A DNA stretch of 64,000 bases from Dendrocalamus latiflorus. Lineage: Eukaryota; Streptophyta; Magnoliopsida; Poales; Poaceae. The position numbers and the translations under genes were made by a program. This document shows, piece after piece, positions 23,043 to 34,600 of the stretch; position 1 is the first letter of the stretch; each line of letters opens with the position of its first letter. The DNA lies in contig CM029626.1 in assembly GCA_017311315.1 (NCBI GenBank), forward strand, positions 28,754,672 to 28,818,671, given 5' to 3'. The notes beneath the pieces were generated by a model. It saw only the letters and a program-made list of their open reading frames with translations. It had not been told where the DNA came from and searched no databases.

Positions 23043-24884
23043 AAGTTTCCATGCCCGCCCTTGACCGTGGGCACGGCTATTTGAATAGTTTTGACTCTGC
23101 AGAGTTTGTACATTTTCACCACAAGAGACAATTCGCTTGTTGCTCTACACGATTCCTTAGTCATGTGGTTGAGTAAACCAACACAGTAACTTTTCAAAAA
23201 TATCTAGCCCCTTTTATCATCTCACTCTATGGGCTACTCCCACTTGCGGTGAGTCCCATACGTTGCAGAGATGTAACCACGGCTACTAGTGCATTTGGGC
23301 TCCACTCCCCACAACGCTAGCACGGCTGGTTACTTCACCCTCCACTCGGTGTCCCTTTAGGCCACCCCTTGCCCTTGCAATATCCACTCCTATCCACTAC
23401 CGGTGAGATAAGTCTGGGGGTTTCGATAGATTTACTTAGCCAAATTGCAATTTGTAGACTTGTGGTTGTACTGTTTTACACAAGAGGTTACAACAAGATT
23501 CAATCCTTAGGGGTATCTGGGCGGTTCTACCACAATCCACACACCATGCTTCCACTGCACCTCACCAGCCCCCTTACCATCCGCCCAGATATTTAAGCAA
23601 GTTGGGTTTTTTGGGAGCATAAAATAATCATGTCAAAATATACCAGTCATTCCCACCATGACTGCCCAAATCAGTTTCTCATGATTAAAAGTGATGCGTG
23701 GGGCATTTTGGTGCCCCCGAGTATCTAAGCAGTGCTAAGCATGGCGTATAATTAAGGACTTATTTTTAAAAGGCTACCATTATAATTTTGCTAGGATGAC
23801 AAGGCTCAATTATTCAAATGTTCCAAAGGAGTGTAATACTAACAAGTTAAATAATTGGGCAAGTAACTAGATTTCATAAAACAGACATATATTTACATAT
23901 GAAATAACAGCATGCAATTTGATAATTTAAAACAGAAATAATTTGCAGAAAATGTAGGTTCAACATGATCAGAGTATTGACTCGCCTTACGCGGTTTACC
24001 GCGGTCGTGAGCTCACTCAATGCTTTCTCATTTGATGGGCTTGAGCTTCTGATCTTTATCTTCTCTTCGCTCTTGATCTCGCTTGATCTCTTGATTCTTC
24101 AGGACTCCAATTTTCTAATTCCGTACTAAAAAACTGAATCCAAATAAATCTAAATAACTCAAAAAGGTCCAAATACATCCAATTGAACTTGATTAATTTT
24201 TATTATGATTAAATAGGTGATTTGAGACAAGGTTGATTAGCGTGGAGTATTGTCGATGTCCTAGTGGTAGGAGTGAAGTGGGAAATGGCAGGGAAACCTA
24301 TCAAAATGGAGGTCAAAGGATGGGTCGTACCCAGAGATAGCTAGGTATAGCTGATGGCAGAATACGATGACACGATCATCTTATTAATGGCTTCTTTTAT
24401 TATTTTTGTATTTATCAAGGAAATTCCATGAGTCAGGATAGATCTATGAATTGGTGTACGAGATTAGCTCAGCATTATTTTGTCGAGCGTTAATATTCAG
24501 GGCATATGCTATATATAAGGGGTCATATTTCAATATTTGCTATTTAGCAAAATCTACCACTAAGATTTATTTAATGGTGGCATGTTAAATGTTAGGACAT
24601 ATGTATTTATAATTAAGGGTAATCTTCATTAAATTTGGGCATTTAACCAAAGTAATTTTTCTTTAATATTGCTTTTAATTAATAATTAGCCTTTTAGATA
24701 ATTACTCAAACCATATTAATTATGCATACATGAACTAATCCAACTTTAAATTTTAAATAATCTCATTTACACCCTAGTTAAATTTATTAGCTTCCCTAGT
24801 TTATTTTCTAATTTTCCTTAATTTTACTTAATTAAAATGGATTACAAAAAATGGAATAAAAATTTGAGGAAAACGGGTGCAACC

Positions 24885-24962
24885 TGCGGAATCGAACTCG
24901 GGACCTGAAGGCCTAGGAGTGTTAACGCGCACTTGGTCTAGCCAAACGGGTGGGAGCCCTGG
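24885..24962 (-). repeat. tRNA-like sequence within the Y LTR
   Basis: On the minus strand the order is TGGCTAGACCAAGTG (box A-like), then GGTCCCGAGTTCGATTCC (box B-like), followed by GCAGG. The spacing is right for a tRNA-derived SINE head or tRNA relic. I cannot fold a convincing full cloverleaf, so I do not call a functional tRNA. Confidence 0.35.
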
Positions 24963-25689
24963 GCTGGCAGACAAGGCGCAGCAAATGAGTTATGCTGGGT
25001 GGCGGCTATGCTCAAAACAGAGCAAAGCCGCGCCGGCGCAGAGCAGCCTGGCCGGCGACGAGCGGTGATCGGAATGGCGTTGGTGACCACCAAAATGAGT
25101 TGCGGGGGAGGTAAGAAAGCCACAGGAGGTGGCGCATTGGTCAAGGCGGCGGCAAGGTGGGCGAGCGGCAGCTTGAAGCAACCGGCGGCGAGGGTGGAAT
25201 GGGACAGTACCGCCGGAGTGGAAGGAGGGAGCGAGATAGGGGAGAAAGAGCAGGTGCAAGCCATGAGGAACTCACCGGTAGCGGTAGCTTGTCCGGGGAG
25301 ATAGCGAGGCGCGCCGGCGATGGAAGCCGTGGGCAGTGCGGGGAGGCTCATGTGGAGGGGTCACACCGGCGGGGGAGAGCGTCGGCCGACCATCGGGGAA
25401 GCTTCGGGGCACCGAGGTGATGCTTCCAGAGTGAGGAATCAAGCTGGGGGTCACCGAGGAGGGAGCGGCGCTGGCAGCGGTAGCTTTGGCCGGCAATGGG
25501 GAAGAGAGGTATTCCGGCGAGCTCGGCACAAGATTTTCCAATTAGGCCAGAGGGGAAGTAGAGGGAGAGCGGGGACACGCCGTGAAGCGGTTGGATTGGT
25601 GGGGGCTTCGCTGGAAGGCTGGAATGGCAAGGAGGCGGCAACGGCGGCTCACGGGCACTAGGCGAGAGAAGAGACAGGGGAGGAAGAGG

Positions 25690-26345
25690 AGCGGCGCGTG
25701 AGCTACTTATGGCCAAAGGGTGTCACCGTGGAGACTGTAGGCGGCGAGAGAGAACCGTGGGCGACAGCTGGAGAGCTGTGGGCGGCGCAGGAGAACTGTG
25801 GGCGACGGCGACGCACGGGCGTACAGTAGCGTGGCAGGGCCAAGCGGAGGGGACGTGACGAGAGTGATTCGATGATTTGCGCGACGAGACGGGGCAGGCG
25901 TGTGGCCTTGATGGATGATGACAGAGGCCAAGCTCGCATGGCTGCCATGGGGAAGCGAGGCAGAGAGCAACGGAAAGAGAAAGAAAAGAGGCAACGCGGA
26001 CGGGAGCTTGGCCACAAGAAAATGAAGGGAGGAGAGAGAAGGAATAAGAAGAAGGGGCACGCAGGAGTCAGGCCCGCTGGGTAGAGAAAGGAAGTGGGAG
26101 GTGAGAAAGAAAAAAGGAGAGAGAAAAATGAGTGGGGCCCACATGTAAGTGAGAGGAAAATTGGAAAAGAATGAGAGAAAATGAGAAGCTTTTGGATTTT
26201 TAAATTTGTAATTTGAACTTCTATTTCCTATTCAAGATTATTGATTCCAATTTTTTTGAAATTTTAATTCAAGTCTTCATTCAGTTATCTAGATACAAAA
26301 TATAATAGTCCTCTATTTTTTATTTTATTTTATTTTGTTATGAAT

Positions 26346-26392
<47 letters not shown>

Positions 26393-26738
26393 AATGCCAA
26401 CCTTAGGTTTTGTATGCTAATTGAATTTTAAAAGAAAGAATTTTTTCTTTACTTATTTAGAAATAAAGTCTAATATTCTTTTGGTTTTATTTTATTGACT
26501 CGAATTTGAATTTTAAATTTTTGGTATTTTGGATTCATGATCTGTAATGTCATATTCTATTTTTATTATTTACATGATCATCATTTGCACTTGGAATTAT
26601 TCTTGGGCTATTAGTTTGCATAGCATGAAACTCAGAAAACTTCAAATAAATATTCAGAATAAATTTGAATGCCAGAAAAGTGCAAGAAAAGATTTTAAAA
26701 ACTCTGTATTTCGAATATCCAAATTTTGGGATGTTACA
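25690..26738 (-). repeat. Right inverted arm
   Basis: This is the reverse complement of 1410-1702 plus 11601-12335. The match includes the GC-rich block ('gagctacttatggcc'), the purine-rich block and the AT-rich end. It contains an expanded (TA)n run at about 26350-26391 where the left arm has only a short one. Confidence 0.75.
26348..26391. repeat. (TA)n microsatellite
   Basis: About 21 TA dinucleotides in a row, inside the right inverted arm. Confidence 0.95.
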
Positions 26739-27290
26739 TAGCCCCCGGTGGGCTTAGAGACACCCATGAGGCTAACTCACGAGCACCTCGAAAGTGTGCC
26801 CATGACACTAAGCTACGAGCACACCAGAGGGGTATCCACGATACCAAACCATTGGGCACCGAATGGCCACTAGGGGTGGTAGCCGCCAGTGGACTTGGAG
26901 ACGTCTATGAGGCTAACCCACAGGCACCTTGGAGGTGTTCTCACGATAGCAAGTCACCGACACACCGAAAGGGTGCCCACGAGGCTAAGTCTTGAGGCAC
27001 CGAACAGCTACTAGGTGTGGTAGCCCCAATGGGCTTGCAGGTGCCTATGAGGCTAACTCACGGGCACCTTGAAGATGTGTTCACGATACTAAGTCACAGG
27101 CACACCGGAGGAGTGCCCATGAGACTAAGTTGTAGGGCACTGAATGGCCACTGGACCTCCTAATGGGCTTGGAGGCGCCCATGAGGCTAACTCATGGGCA
27201 CCTTAGAGGTATGCCCATGAAACTAAATCATGGGTACACCAGAGGTATGCCTACGAACTAAGTCATAGTGCACCAAAATATGAGGGCTCT
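26739..27290. repeat. 140-bp tandem repeat, right part
   Basis: This continues the array at 1086-1409 with phrases 'ggtggtag', 'gaggctaactcac' and 'gtgcccatgagactaag' at about 140-bp spacing (26875 and 27015). It is diverged, with a deletion in the third unit near 27150. Confidence 0.7.
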
Positions 27291-27994
27291 GGAGCCCTTT
27301 TACCCTGTAGGTGGGAGTTTTTCCCTAGTGATCGGGAATGCATGAAAATAGTTAACCTTTGCCAAGCAACGGAGCCAGGCGTGCAGTGACCCGAAGGTTA
27401 TTCAGCACATAGCCTACAGTCTAAGGGCGATGAGTCCTCAACACATCCATCAATTTGGGCATTGGGCCTAAGTTGTCGCCCATGCCCTAGGTCCAGTAAG
27501 ATGCGAGCCACCATGGTGGAGGCAGCGGACACCCAAGCTAGAGGAGACCATGAAGGTCGTGCGCCCTATGCACCACAAGAATGAAATCCTATGCAGAGAA
27601 AGTGTCTCGAGAGCTCAAACGAGAACAATGAGATTTGTAGGTCAGAATTGTCCTCTAACAGTAGCATGTTAGGGGAAGCTCTCGTAACTGGCTTTGATCG
27701 CCATACAGTTTGTGACGTTATATGTCCCGGGGTGATGGTTAGCCCCAAACCCTTAGTCCTCTGGATGGGCCTGATATCTGACGAAGGCGCACACCTAGGG
27801 CTTCACCGGAGAGCGAACAAGTCGTCCATGAGCATGTTGCACTTCTAGAGGAGGCTTCATGGACTTAAAAGTATTTCTTGGTAAGAGCCATAGCCTTTCA
27901 TCAATTTGCTACAGTCCCCCACAGATGGCGCTAATGTTGAAGGTGTAAAACCCAAACACAAGTGAGGTGGTGAACATTAGCCGTCCAGCGCCAA
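27291..27994 (-). other. T0 internal leader region
   Basis: Non-coding sequence lies between the tandem array and the T0 LTR. The end of the LTR plus primer site is duplicated here ('gcgctaatgttgaaggtgt' at about 27930 and 'gcgccaatgttgaaggtgt' at about 27990). The minus strand reads TTGGCGCTGG directly inside the LTR, a Tat-type primer site. No gene is seen. Confidence 0.45.
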
Positions 27995-28316
27995 TGTTGA
28001 AGGTGTGAAATCCAAACACAAGTGAGAGGGTGGACATCAACCGCCTGACAAGCCATCTACCACGAGAGTAAAAATGACACGGGAATTTATACAAGTTCGA
28101 GGTCCAAGATGACTGTCCTACTCCTATCGATGAGCCAATGGGATTACCTCCAAAAGAGGAAGCTCCCAAGAGATCACCAATTTGAGTATGTTTTTTATTG
28201 CTCAAGAGAGTTACCCCTCACAAATGAGATATGTGGGTATTTATACTCTTACGCCTATATAAATGATAGAAATACCTCTCAGTGTAGCTTATAGGTATAA
28301 ACAAGGAGTATAGTTA

Positions 28317-30700
28317 TGTAACACCCCGACCCTCCGCAGGGCCCAAATGCTACCACCACACCCTTACCCATTTCAAAAGTGTTGCTAATTCAACTTTTAG
28401 CAGCACCTCCTCTGTTATTTTTATCTGATTACCCACAGGGAGCAAACCACAATAACTGTAGGATAATTGCAAAAACAACTAACTTCATATTTCACAAACC
28501 ATAACATAAATAGAAACTTTGTGCTCCACGACCATGGAGACCGGCCATCATGGATCGCAAGCAAAGTACACCAAACAGCGAACTACAAGAACCTTAACAC
28601 TATATTAAACATAAACGTGCAGTGTAAGGCTAAGCTGTTATTTTACATGTGTAGTGCCAAAAGAACTATCCCCATTCCATGCATGTCATCATCATTCACC
28701 TAAAAACAACGACAAAGCAAGGGTGAGTCCGAAGACTCAGCAAGCACACGATAAAACAGTAACATCACTTTAGCAATTCAATCAATTTCACAAACTGTAA
28801 GTTGTAAACCCACTCTATGACTGTAAACTGTAAATTCAGTATGTAACTGTATACTGTAAACCCACTCTATGTCTGTAAACTGTAAATTCAGTATGTAACT
28901 ATATACTGTAAATTCATTCTATGTCTGTAAACTGTAAATCAATTCTATGACTGTAAATTGTAAATCAAGTCTATGTCTGTAAATTGTAAATCAATTCTAC
29001 GACTATGAGCTGTAAATCAAATCTGTAACTGTAAACTGTAAGTCAAATCTGTAACTGTAAACTGTAAATCCAATCTATAACTATAAACTGTAAATCACAA
29101 CTGTCTGTAACTATATCACTCTCTGTCACTTTCATGCAATGCAATAACATGCAATGCATCTGTATGCTCTGTATTTGTAGCTTATACCGGTATAGCGGAG
29201 TGTCCACCCGTCGATGGACCACTCATTCGCCTCGTCCTCTATCATACGATGTCTTAACCTCCACTCCCGTGGAGTGCCTACCTCTGTAGGTCTTATTCAA
29301 GAGCACTCCGGACTAACCATATGACTTTCTCACCGACCTGGCTCTTATACATTTGCATGATGCAATATGCCTCAAATATAGATGTCTAATCATAAACGGT
29401 ACTCATCAGGGTATGATTAGCACAATTCATATGCATCATCTCATAAATACTGTAAATCATGGCATGGAAATACGGATAACAAACATTCGCCACATTTTAC
29501 TATTCTACCATGCACTTACCTGTTAACCTAGCGGACGGTGCGTGGACGGCACCAGACTCGAACCACCACCTGAACAAGCATTAACTATTTCAATTCATCA
29601 ATCATGCAATACATTCAAGTACGAGTAAATGGCATCGCTCTAACGCCTAATTCGATATAACCTATTCCTGTCCCACCAGGCAACATCCCATTGTCCTGGT
29701 GTTTAATCAATTCGAACATTTAGCGATTTCATCATTTATACTCGTAGATCGAATTTTACCCACTTAATCTCTCTCGTCAATCGACAACATGCATCAATTC
29801 TAATGATCGATATATTAACTTATGCCCGACTCGGCAAATAAACAGGGAGAAGGGTTTTCAAGGTGTTACCTTAGCCCCAACGACTAGATCAAGGCACTAC
29901 ATTCTTTTCCTTGGCTGGATCAGGCAGATCTGGCCGCAAATCAGCCTCCCCTCTTCTCCTTCCTCTTTTTTTCCTTCTCTCTTTTCTTCCTCTTTTCTTT
30001 TTCTTTCTTTCTTTCCCTCTCTTCCTTCTCTCTCTCCTTTTCTTTTCTTTCTTTCTTTTTTCCTTTCCTTTTCCTTTGGCCGACGCTCCCTTCTTTCTTT
30101 TCTTTTTTCTTCCTTCTAGCCGACGCTTCCTTTTCTTCTCTTCACGCCCGGTCGCTTCCTTCCTCTTCTTTTCTTCGCTGTCAGCTGGCTCCTCCCGCTC
30201 CTCCTTCCTCAGCTCGATCCCGGCCGACACCCGACTCTCCCCTTGCCTCCCTCTTGCGCGGCGTGCGGCTGAAAAGGCGACAACGGCGCACGGCCGGTGG
30301 GGCTAAGGGACGACGGCTAGCTGTAGGGCGAAGCGGCGGCGCGCAGGCAGGGGAAGTAAGGGCGGCTACAAGCGGCAGCAGGAGCGGTGGCACCGGCGGC
30401 TAATCAAAGACGGCGCGCGCGCAGGGAAGGACGGCGGCGGCTACCGAAGGCAACGAGCGTCGGTGCCAAGGTTGGCGAGCAACGACGCAACGGGCTAGCG
30501 GTGGCAGCGCCAACGGTTACGCAAGCGGCGACAACAGGCGCAAGAGGAAGAGCAACGGCAGCAAGCGCAAGGGGAGCAGCAGCAATCGGGAGAGCACAAG
30601 GCAGGCAAGCGAAAATGATTTTTGCTTCCTCCACCTGGCTCTCTCATTTATAGGGCTGCAGGATGGGCCGGGTTAGGCTGGGCTGAGCCAAGGTATTACA
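28317..30700 (-). mobile_element. Solo LTR, 2.4 kb
   Basis: The unit begins TGTAACACCCCGACC and ends GGTATTACA. It is flanked by a 5-bp target duplication AGTTA (28312-28316 and 30701-30705). No internal region is attached, so it is a solo LTR from unequal recombination. A TATA box CCTATAAATGAGAG on the minus strand near 30655 gives its direction. A purine/pyrimidine tract (29940-30190) and a GC-rich block (30230-30620) lie downstream of it. Long frames here, including a Lys/Arg/Glu-rich one, are low-complexity artefacts. Confidence 0.85.
28795..29105. repeat. Short tandem repeat 'CTGTAAACTGTAAAT'
   Basis: About ten irregular units of roughly 25-32 bp lie inside the solo LTR. They are built from 'ctgtaaactgtaaatc', with 'aattctatga' or 'cagtatgtaa' spacers. 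Confidence 0.8.
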
Positions 30701-30780
30701 AGTTATCCTTTATAAGCATGACTATAATTCCTTGATCTATATGTCTTCTGTATAGCAGGCCCGTTAGTGTTAGTGGAGCA

Positions 30781-31204
30781 AAATTACCCTCCCAACACGA
30801 TCAGAGCGTCAATTTTTCCAACCAAAGGGCGCATTATGTCCATCTCCGTGCCGATATCACACAAAAAAAAACTGCATACGCAAGAAATAACATGCCTGGA
30901 AAAAAGGGCAAGCAAACCTCTGTTACCCAAAAATAGAACCTCTCGCAGCTCCGGTGTAGGGATACTATCCCCAAGATGATCATTCTAATCAGCGATGTTA
31001 CAGCGATACTAGGCCTAGACTGCAAACATTTTACACAGATAACATCTACAATCTAGACATTAATCTAAGCTAAATCCGGAGTTACAGTGATCGGAATGGC
31101 TGCCTGGCCGCCACGCAGGCACTAAAGCAAACCACAGTTACAGATGGAAGCAGCAGGGCTGAGTGGAGCTCATTTCCGAGTCTTGACTGCCGCTACATCA
31201 TTCA
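30781..31204 (-). other. FCA: FCA 3' flank and terminal 3' UTR exon
   Basis: The last non-coding exon of FCA starts at 31204 on the minus strand, after the acceptor TTTTTCAG. The 3' UTR intron is 31205-31650, with donor GTGAGC. The transcript probably ends somewhere in 30900-31050. I cannot pinpoint a strong poly(A) signal. The remainder to 30781 is intergenic. Confidence 0.6.
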
Positions 31205-31659
31205 CCTGAAAAAGGTAGAAAATCCGTGCGACATATAAGCACCTCAGGGACCGATAACATAATCCCATTGCTTCAGCACAATACCCTCTCAAGTCTCAAA
31301 GTACAGAAAGGAATATTTGGTAAGCGGAACAAAATAGCTAAAATCCCTTGAGATCTGTACATTTTTTCTCATCAATTAAAACTATCTTCACTCAGCATAG
31401 CATGCCAAGATTCAATGCAAATCACTGTTGACTTTTCTTTTTTTAGATACATGGCCGCCAATACCAATTGTTTTAGATTACAGTACATTTCAAATGACAG
31501 AACATCAAGTTGGGGCCGCTGATCGGTAATTTCACATTAGATAGTCCACAAAGAATGCAATTAACTAGCCTCCCAAATGAATGCATTAGAAGTTCAAATC
31601 AAGGGTAGGGTGACAAACGTCAGGTAAGGAAACATTGGTAATGTTGCTCACCTGCAGTC

Positions 31660-34600
31660 TCAACTTTTCCAAGCACGCTCTTGTGCAGCTTGAATTCCCT
31701 ACATAAAGTCACCAAGGTAAGTGAAGTCGACTAAAATGAACCGATGCTATTGAGAGGTCTATAATGCAATAGACTACCTGCTGAATCCTACTGGGATCAA
31801 CAGAGCCAGCTGCCTGTAACGGAGTATAATTCAACTCCTGTATAGAATTTTTGAGAATTAAAAATTCAGATCTTATTCAACTGTAGTAAAAAATGACAAA
31901 AGCAAAAGAGATTGCAAATTTTGAATCTACACTATCTGTTTTCTTTCATCGTTATCATAAAGTGCTTTGTAATCATACATGCGTCCAAAAAGATTATATA
32001 TATAGATCGCCAGTCTCTATAAGCTGATATATCCTCTGTTGCATCAAAAGAGCTGAATGCTGATAGAAAATATGCAAACAAAAAATCGCAAGTAGTTCAA
32101 AAGAAAGCTACTCAAATCCATAGGAAAAGTACATGCAATAAAAATGCAAAGCTACAAAGAAACTTGTTCGTTTGGATAAATTTTCTTCGTTTGTCCAAGA
32201 GACAAAAATGATCTCTATAACACTATTTGTATTACACAAAACAATAAAACTAATATAGAACTATAGATCATGCAAACTGGAACAAAACCTTAAGTTCACA
32301 AACTAAAATTATGGCTGAAGAAACTGCATGTGCACCTGCTGTTTCATCTGCATTTGTGTTTGTCCTTGCTGTACCTGAGGAAGTTGTTGGGTAGGTTGCA
32401 TAGATGGAAGCGTCTGAGCCTGAGGTGGTGACTGAAGTTGCTGCACAGCAAGCTTTTGTTGGTGCTGTTGAAGCAAAAGAAGTTTCTGGTGTTGCTGTTG
32501 CTGCTGCTCGTACAGTACATACTCTTCAGGCTTCTCCCACTGCAACACAGTAGCTCATAAGAATAGAACCCCAAAGGTTTCAAATTTCAACATGATGGGT
32601 GAAAAGTATCCATTCTTCACCTTACTCTCTCGAGTAATGCTATTGTAGTAGTATTTAAAACCTTCAGGGGAGGTATGTTCCGTCCAATTGCAGGTTAAAG
32701 AAACTGCAGGCGAAGTAACCTGCTGTGAAATTGCATTAATGTTTGTTGGAATAATGGCAGCTGAAGCACCAAGGGTACTGGATTGCACCGGCTGTCCCTG
32801 CAATGGAGACTGAAATGGTGACAAATCGCTCACAAAATCTTTGAATTTGTTTCAACTGTAATATACATAATACAGCCAATAACAAACTGAGAAACATATA
32901 AATGATGGCAGGGAAAGGCAGCAAAACGGAATGGTGTATGCAGAGTGATCTCCGATATTAAAATAAGTGTCTTCTCATGTAGATAGTTGCTAGGAAATTA
33001 CCTGTTGTTTAGGAACCTGTGAAGGTGGTTGCTGATTTAGGTTAGATTGCTGCGGCTGCTGCTGCTGTTGCTGCATTAGCTGCAGCTGTTGCTGAAGCTG
33101 AAAAATTGCTTGCTGTGAAGATTGATAACTGGACTGCAAAGCTGCCTGCTGTTGGAGTAGCAACTGTGGTGCGTGTGACGGCATCTGCTGCATTGGCTGT
33201 TGAAGCATTTGCGGTGCAACATTGGAGGGAAGTTGCTGTTGGCCAGGAACAACTTGCATGGGATTGGACTGTACAGCTGAAGGCGCCTGTAAAGCGCCTG
33301 CAGAGGCATTTTGTTGCATCAATTGCTGTGACGCAGGAAGCTGACCAGGTAATTGCATAGATGGTATGTTCAGGCCAAAAGAACCAGGCCCCATGGATTG
33401 TGGGACCTGAAGCTGCCCAATCTGTTGAACAGGCCCCTGCAATGGTTGTCCTTGCTGAGAATTCTGCACTTGTACAGGGAAATTCTGTGGTGGCCCAGGT
33501 GGCTTTTGCAAGGGTGGAATCTGCTGGCCCCCCAGATGATGCCCTTGTGCCATGGGAGGGCTTATGCCCTACAAAGTAAAAGGCGTCATGACCAAGGACT
33601 TGGAACACTTTCCATCGAAGGCAAATCATGAACAGAAGTCATAATATGTCAGTGTACCATATGAGATGAAATTGGAACAGTTGTCTGACTTGACAAGGAG
33701 CCATTCCCAGGGAACATCTGAGGTCGAAAACCAGCCTATGTTGTTGCAGAATCGAAGGTAAGTAAATGGAACTAAGAAAAGGTAACACTGTAATAAAGGA
33801 TTTGACTTGAATCGTACAGTATCTGCAGATGATGTAACAGTGCCGCCCTTTTGAGCCATAGGATTGTCAGATCCAAAGTTATTAAACTGATGAGGTGCCA
33901 TTGACCTTGGGCTTGACGGATGCCAAGAGTCGGGAGGCATATGTCGACCCCTTGGCTCATCAAGATTGGCTGTTGGCCTGAGTAGGAAAAATGATTAGCA
34001 ATGAGTGGACTCGGTTAAAGTTGTAACACTTCTCAAGTAGGAAGATGCTTGCTGCTTAGTTTAATAAACCACTAGAGAGTCAGTCAAAAAAGAAAAGAGA
34101 ACATGAACTGACAATTCTATAACACCCAGACTGTCTGTTTATAACATTAAATCTTATCCATCCATACATATCATGTACTGCATGTAATTTTTCTGAAATT
34201 ACTGCAAGTATTCTTTTGTCAAATTCTTTTGACAGATGCACTTCAGGCAAAACCATTAACCCTTACTAGTCTATAATAAGATTATGAGGAAAAAATCTTT
34301 TGCCACTGGTGGAAAATCTTTCTGCCACCCGAAAAAAAAAACCTTCTTTCTTTTGCCACTACTCTGTTTGTGTCCTTTTTTTTGTCCACTCCCATGTGGT
34401 CAACATTGTTTTACCATTAAGAAAAATCAAGAAAACCCAAAAAAATATGGAAAATTCGGAAAAGATGGTATAAATACCAGAAAATTTTAGAGATCACTTT
34501 TGCTTGAAATTTTAAATTTTCACCAAAAAAATACTACGTGAAAAATTTTCCTGGTGTTACATAAAAGACGAGGAAGATTGAAACATTTTCCCTAGCTTAA

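Larger units (their letters stand above)
1410..26738. mobile_element. Composite Tekay/Del-like gypsy insertion with inverted ends
   Basis: The insertion begins TGTAACATCCCAAAATTTGG at 1410 and ends with the reverse complement of the same sequence at 26738. The homology between the two ends runs inward for about 1 kb. Both outer flanks are the same 140-bp tandem repeat, so one array was split. The 5-bp flanks TAAAC and TAGCC are only partly alike, so a target duplication is not proven. Inside lie minus-strand gypsy gag, protease and RT remnants, two tRNA-Met-type primer sites (12702 and 20084), several long LTR fragments in both orientations, and the complete T1 element. Two related elements inserted or rearranged head to head is my interpretation. 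Confidence 0.6.
20100..26738 (-). mobile_element. 5' LTR complex of element Y
   Basis: It runs on the minus strand from TGTAACATCCC at 26738 to GGGTCTGATA at 20100. It is longer than one LTR should be because two partial LTR copies abut near 21800 (the phrase 'cgttatag/aaccgctta' occurs at both about 20820 and 22065, and 'gcacggtggtttg' at 21827 also repeats) and a foreign 856-bp piece sits at 22187. The segment 24090-24850 is plain AT-rich LTR sequence. GC-rich overlapping frames at 24880-25720 are not credible genes. Confidence 0.6.
27995..30780 (-). mobile_element. T0 LTR split by a solo LTR
   Basis: The LTR starts TGTTGAAGGTGTG at 27995. It runs to 28316, is interrupted by the 28317-30700 solo LTR, and resumes at 30706 to end 'gtggagca' near 30780, about 400 bp in all. 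The primer site to its left shows it is the 5' LTR of a minus-strand element whose interior holds the 140-bp array. The outer boundary near 30780 is inferred from the CA end and is not confirmed by a second LTR. Confidence 0.45.

Noticed and set aside
24885..24962. Functional tRNA gene
   Set aside because: Box-like motifs are present but a full cloverleaf with acceptor stem is not convincing by eye.
24938..25716. GC-rich frames on both strands
   Set aside because: Same reason: LTR leader sequence of element Y with equivalent frames on both strands.
29889..30306. Lys/Arg/Glu-rich frame and its antisense
   Set aside because: A purine tract inside the solo LTR produces low-complexity frames on both strands.
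33042..33631. Frames overlapping FCA exon 13 in other phases
   Set aside because: They are shadows caused by CAG-rich poly-Gln coding sequence. The FCA frame is fixed by splice phases.
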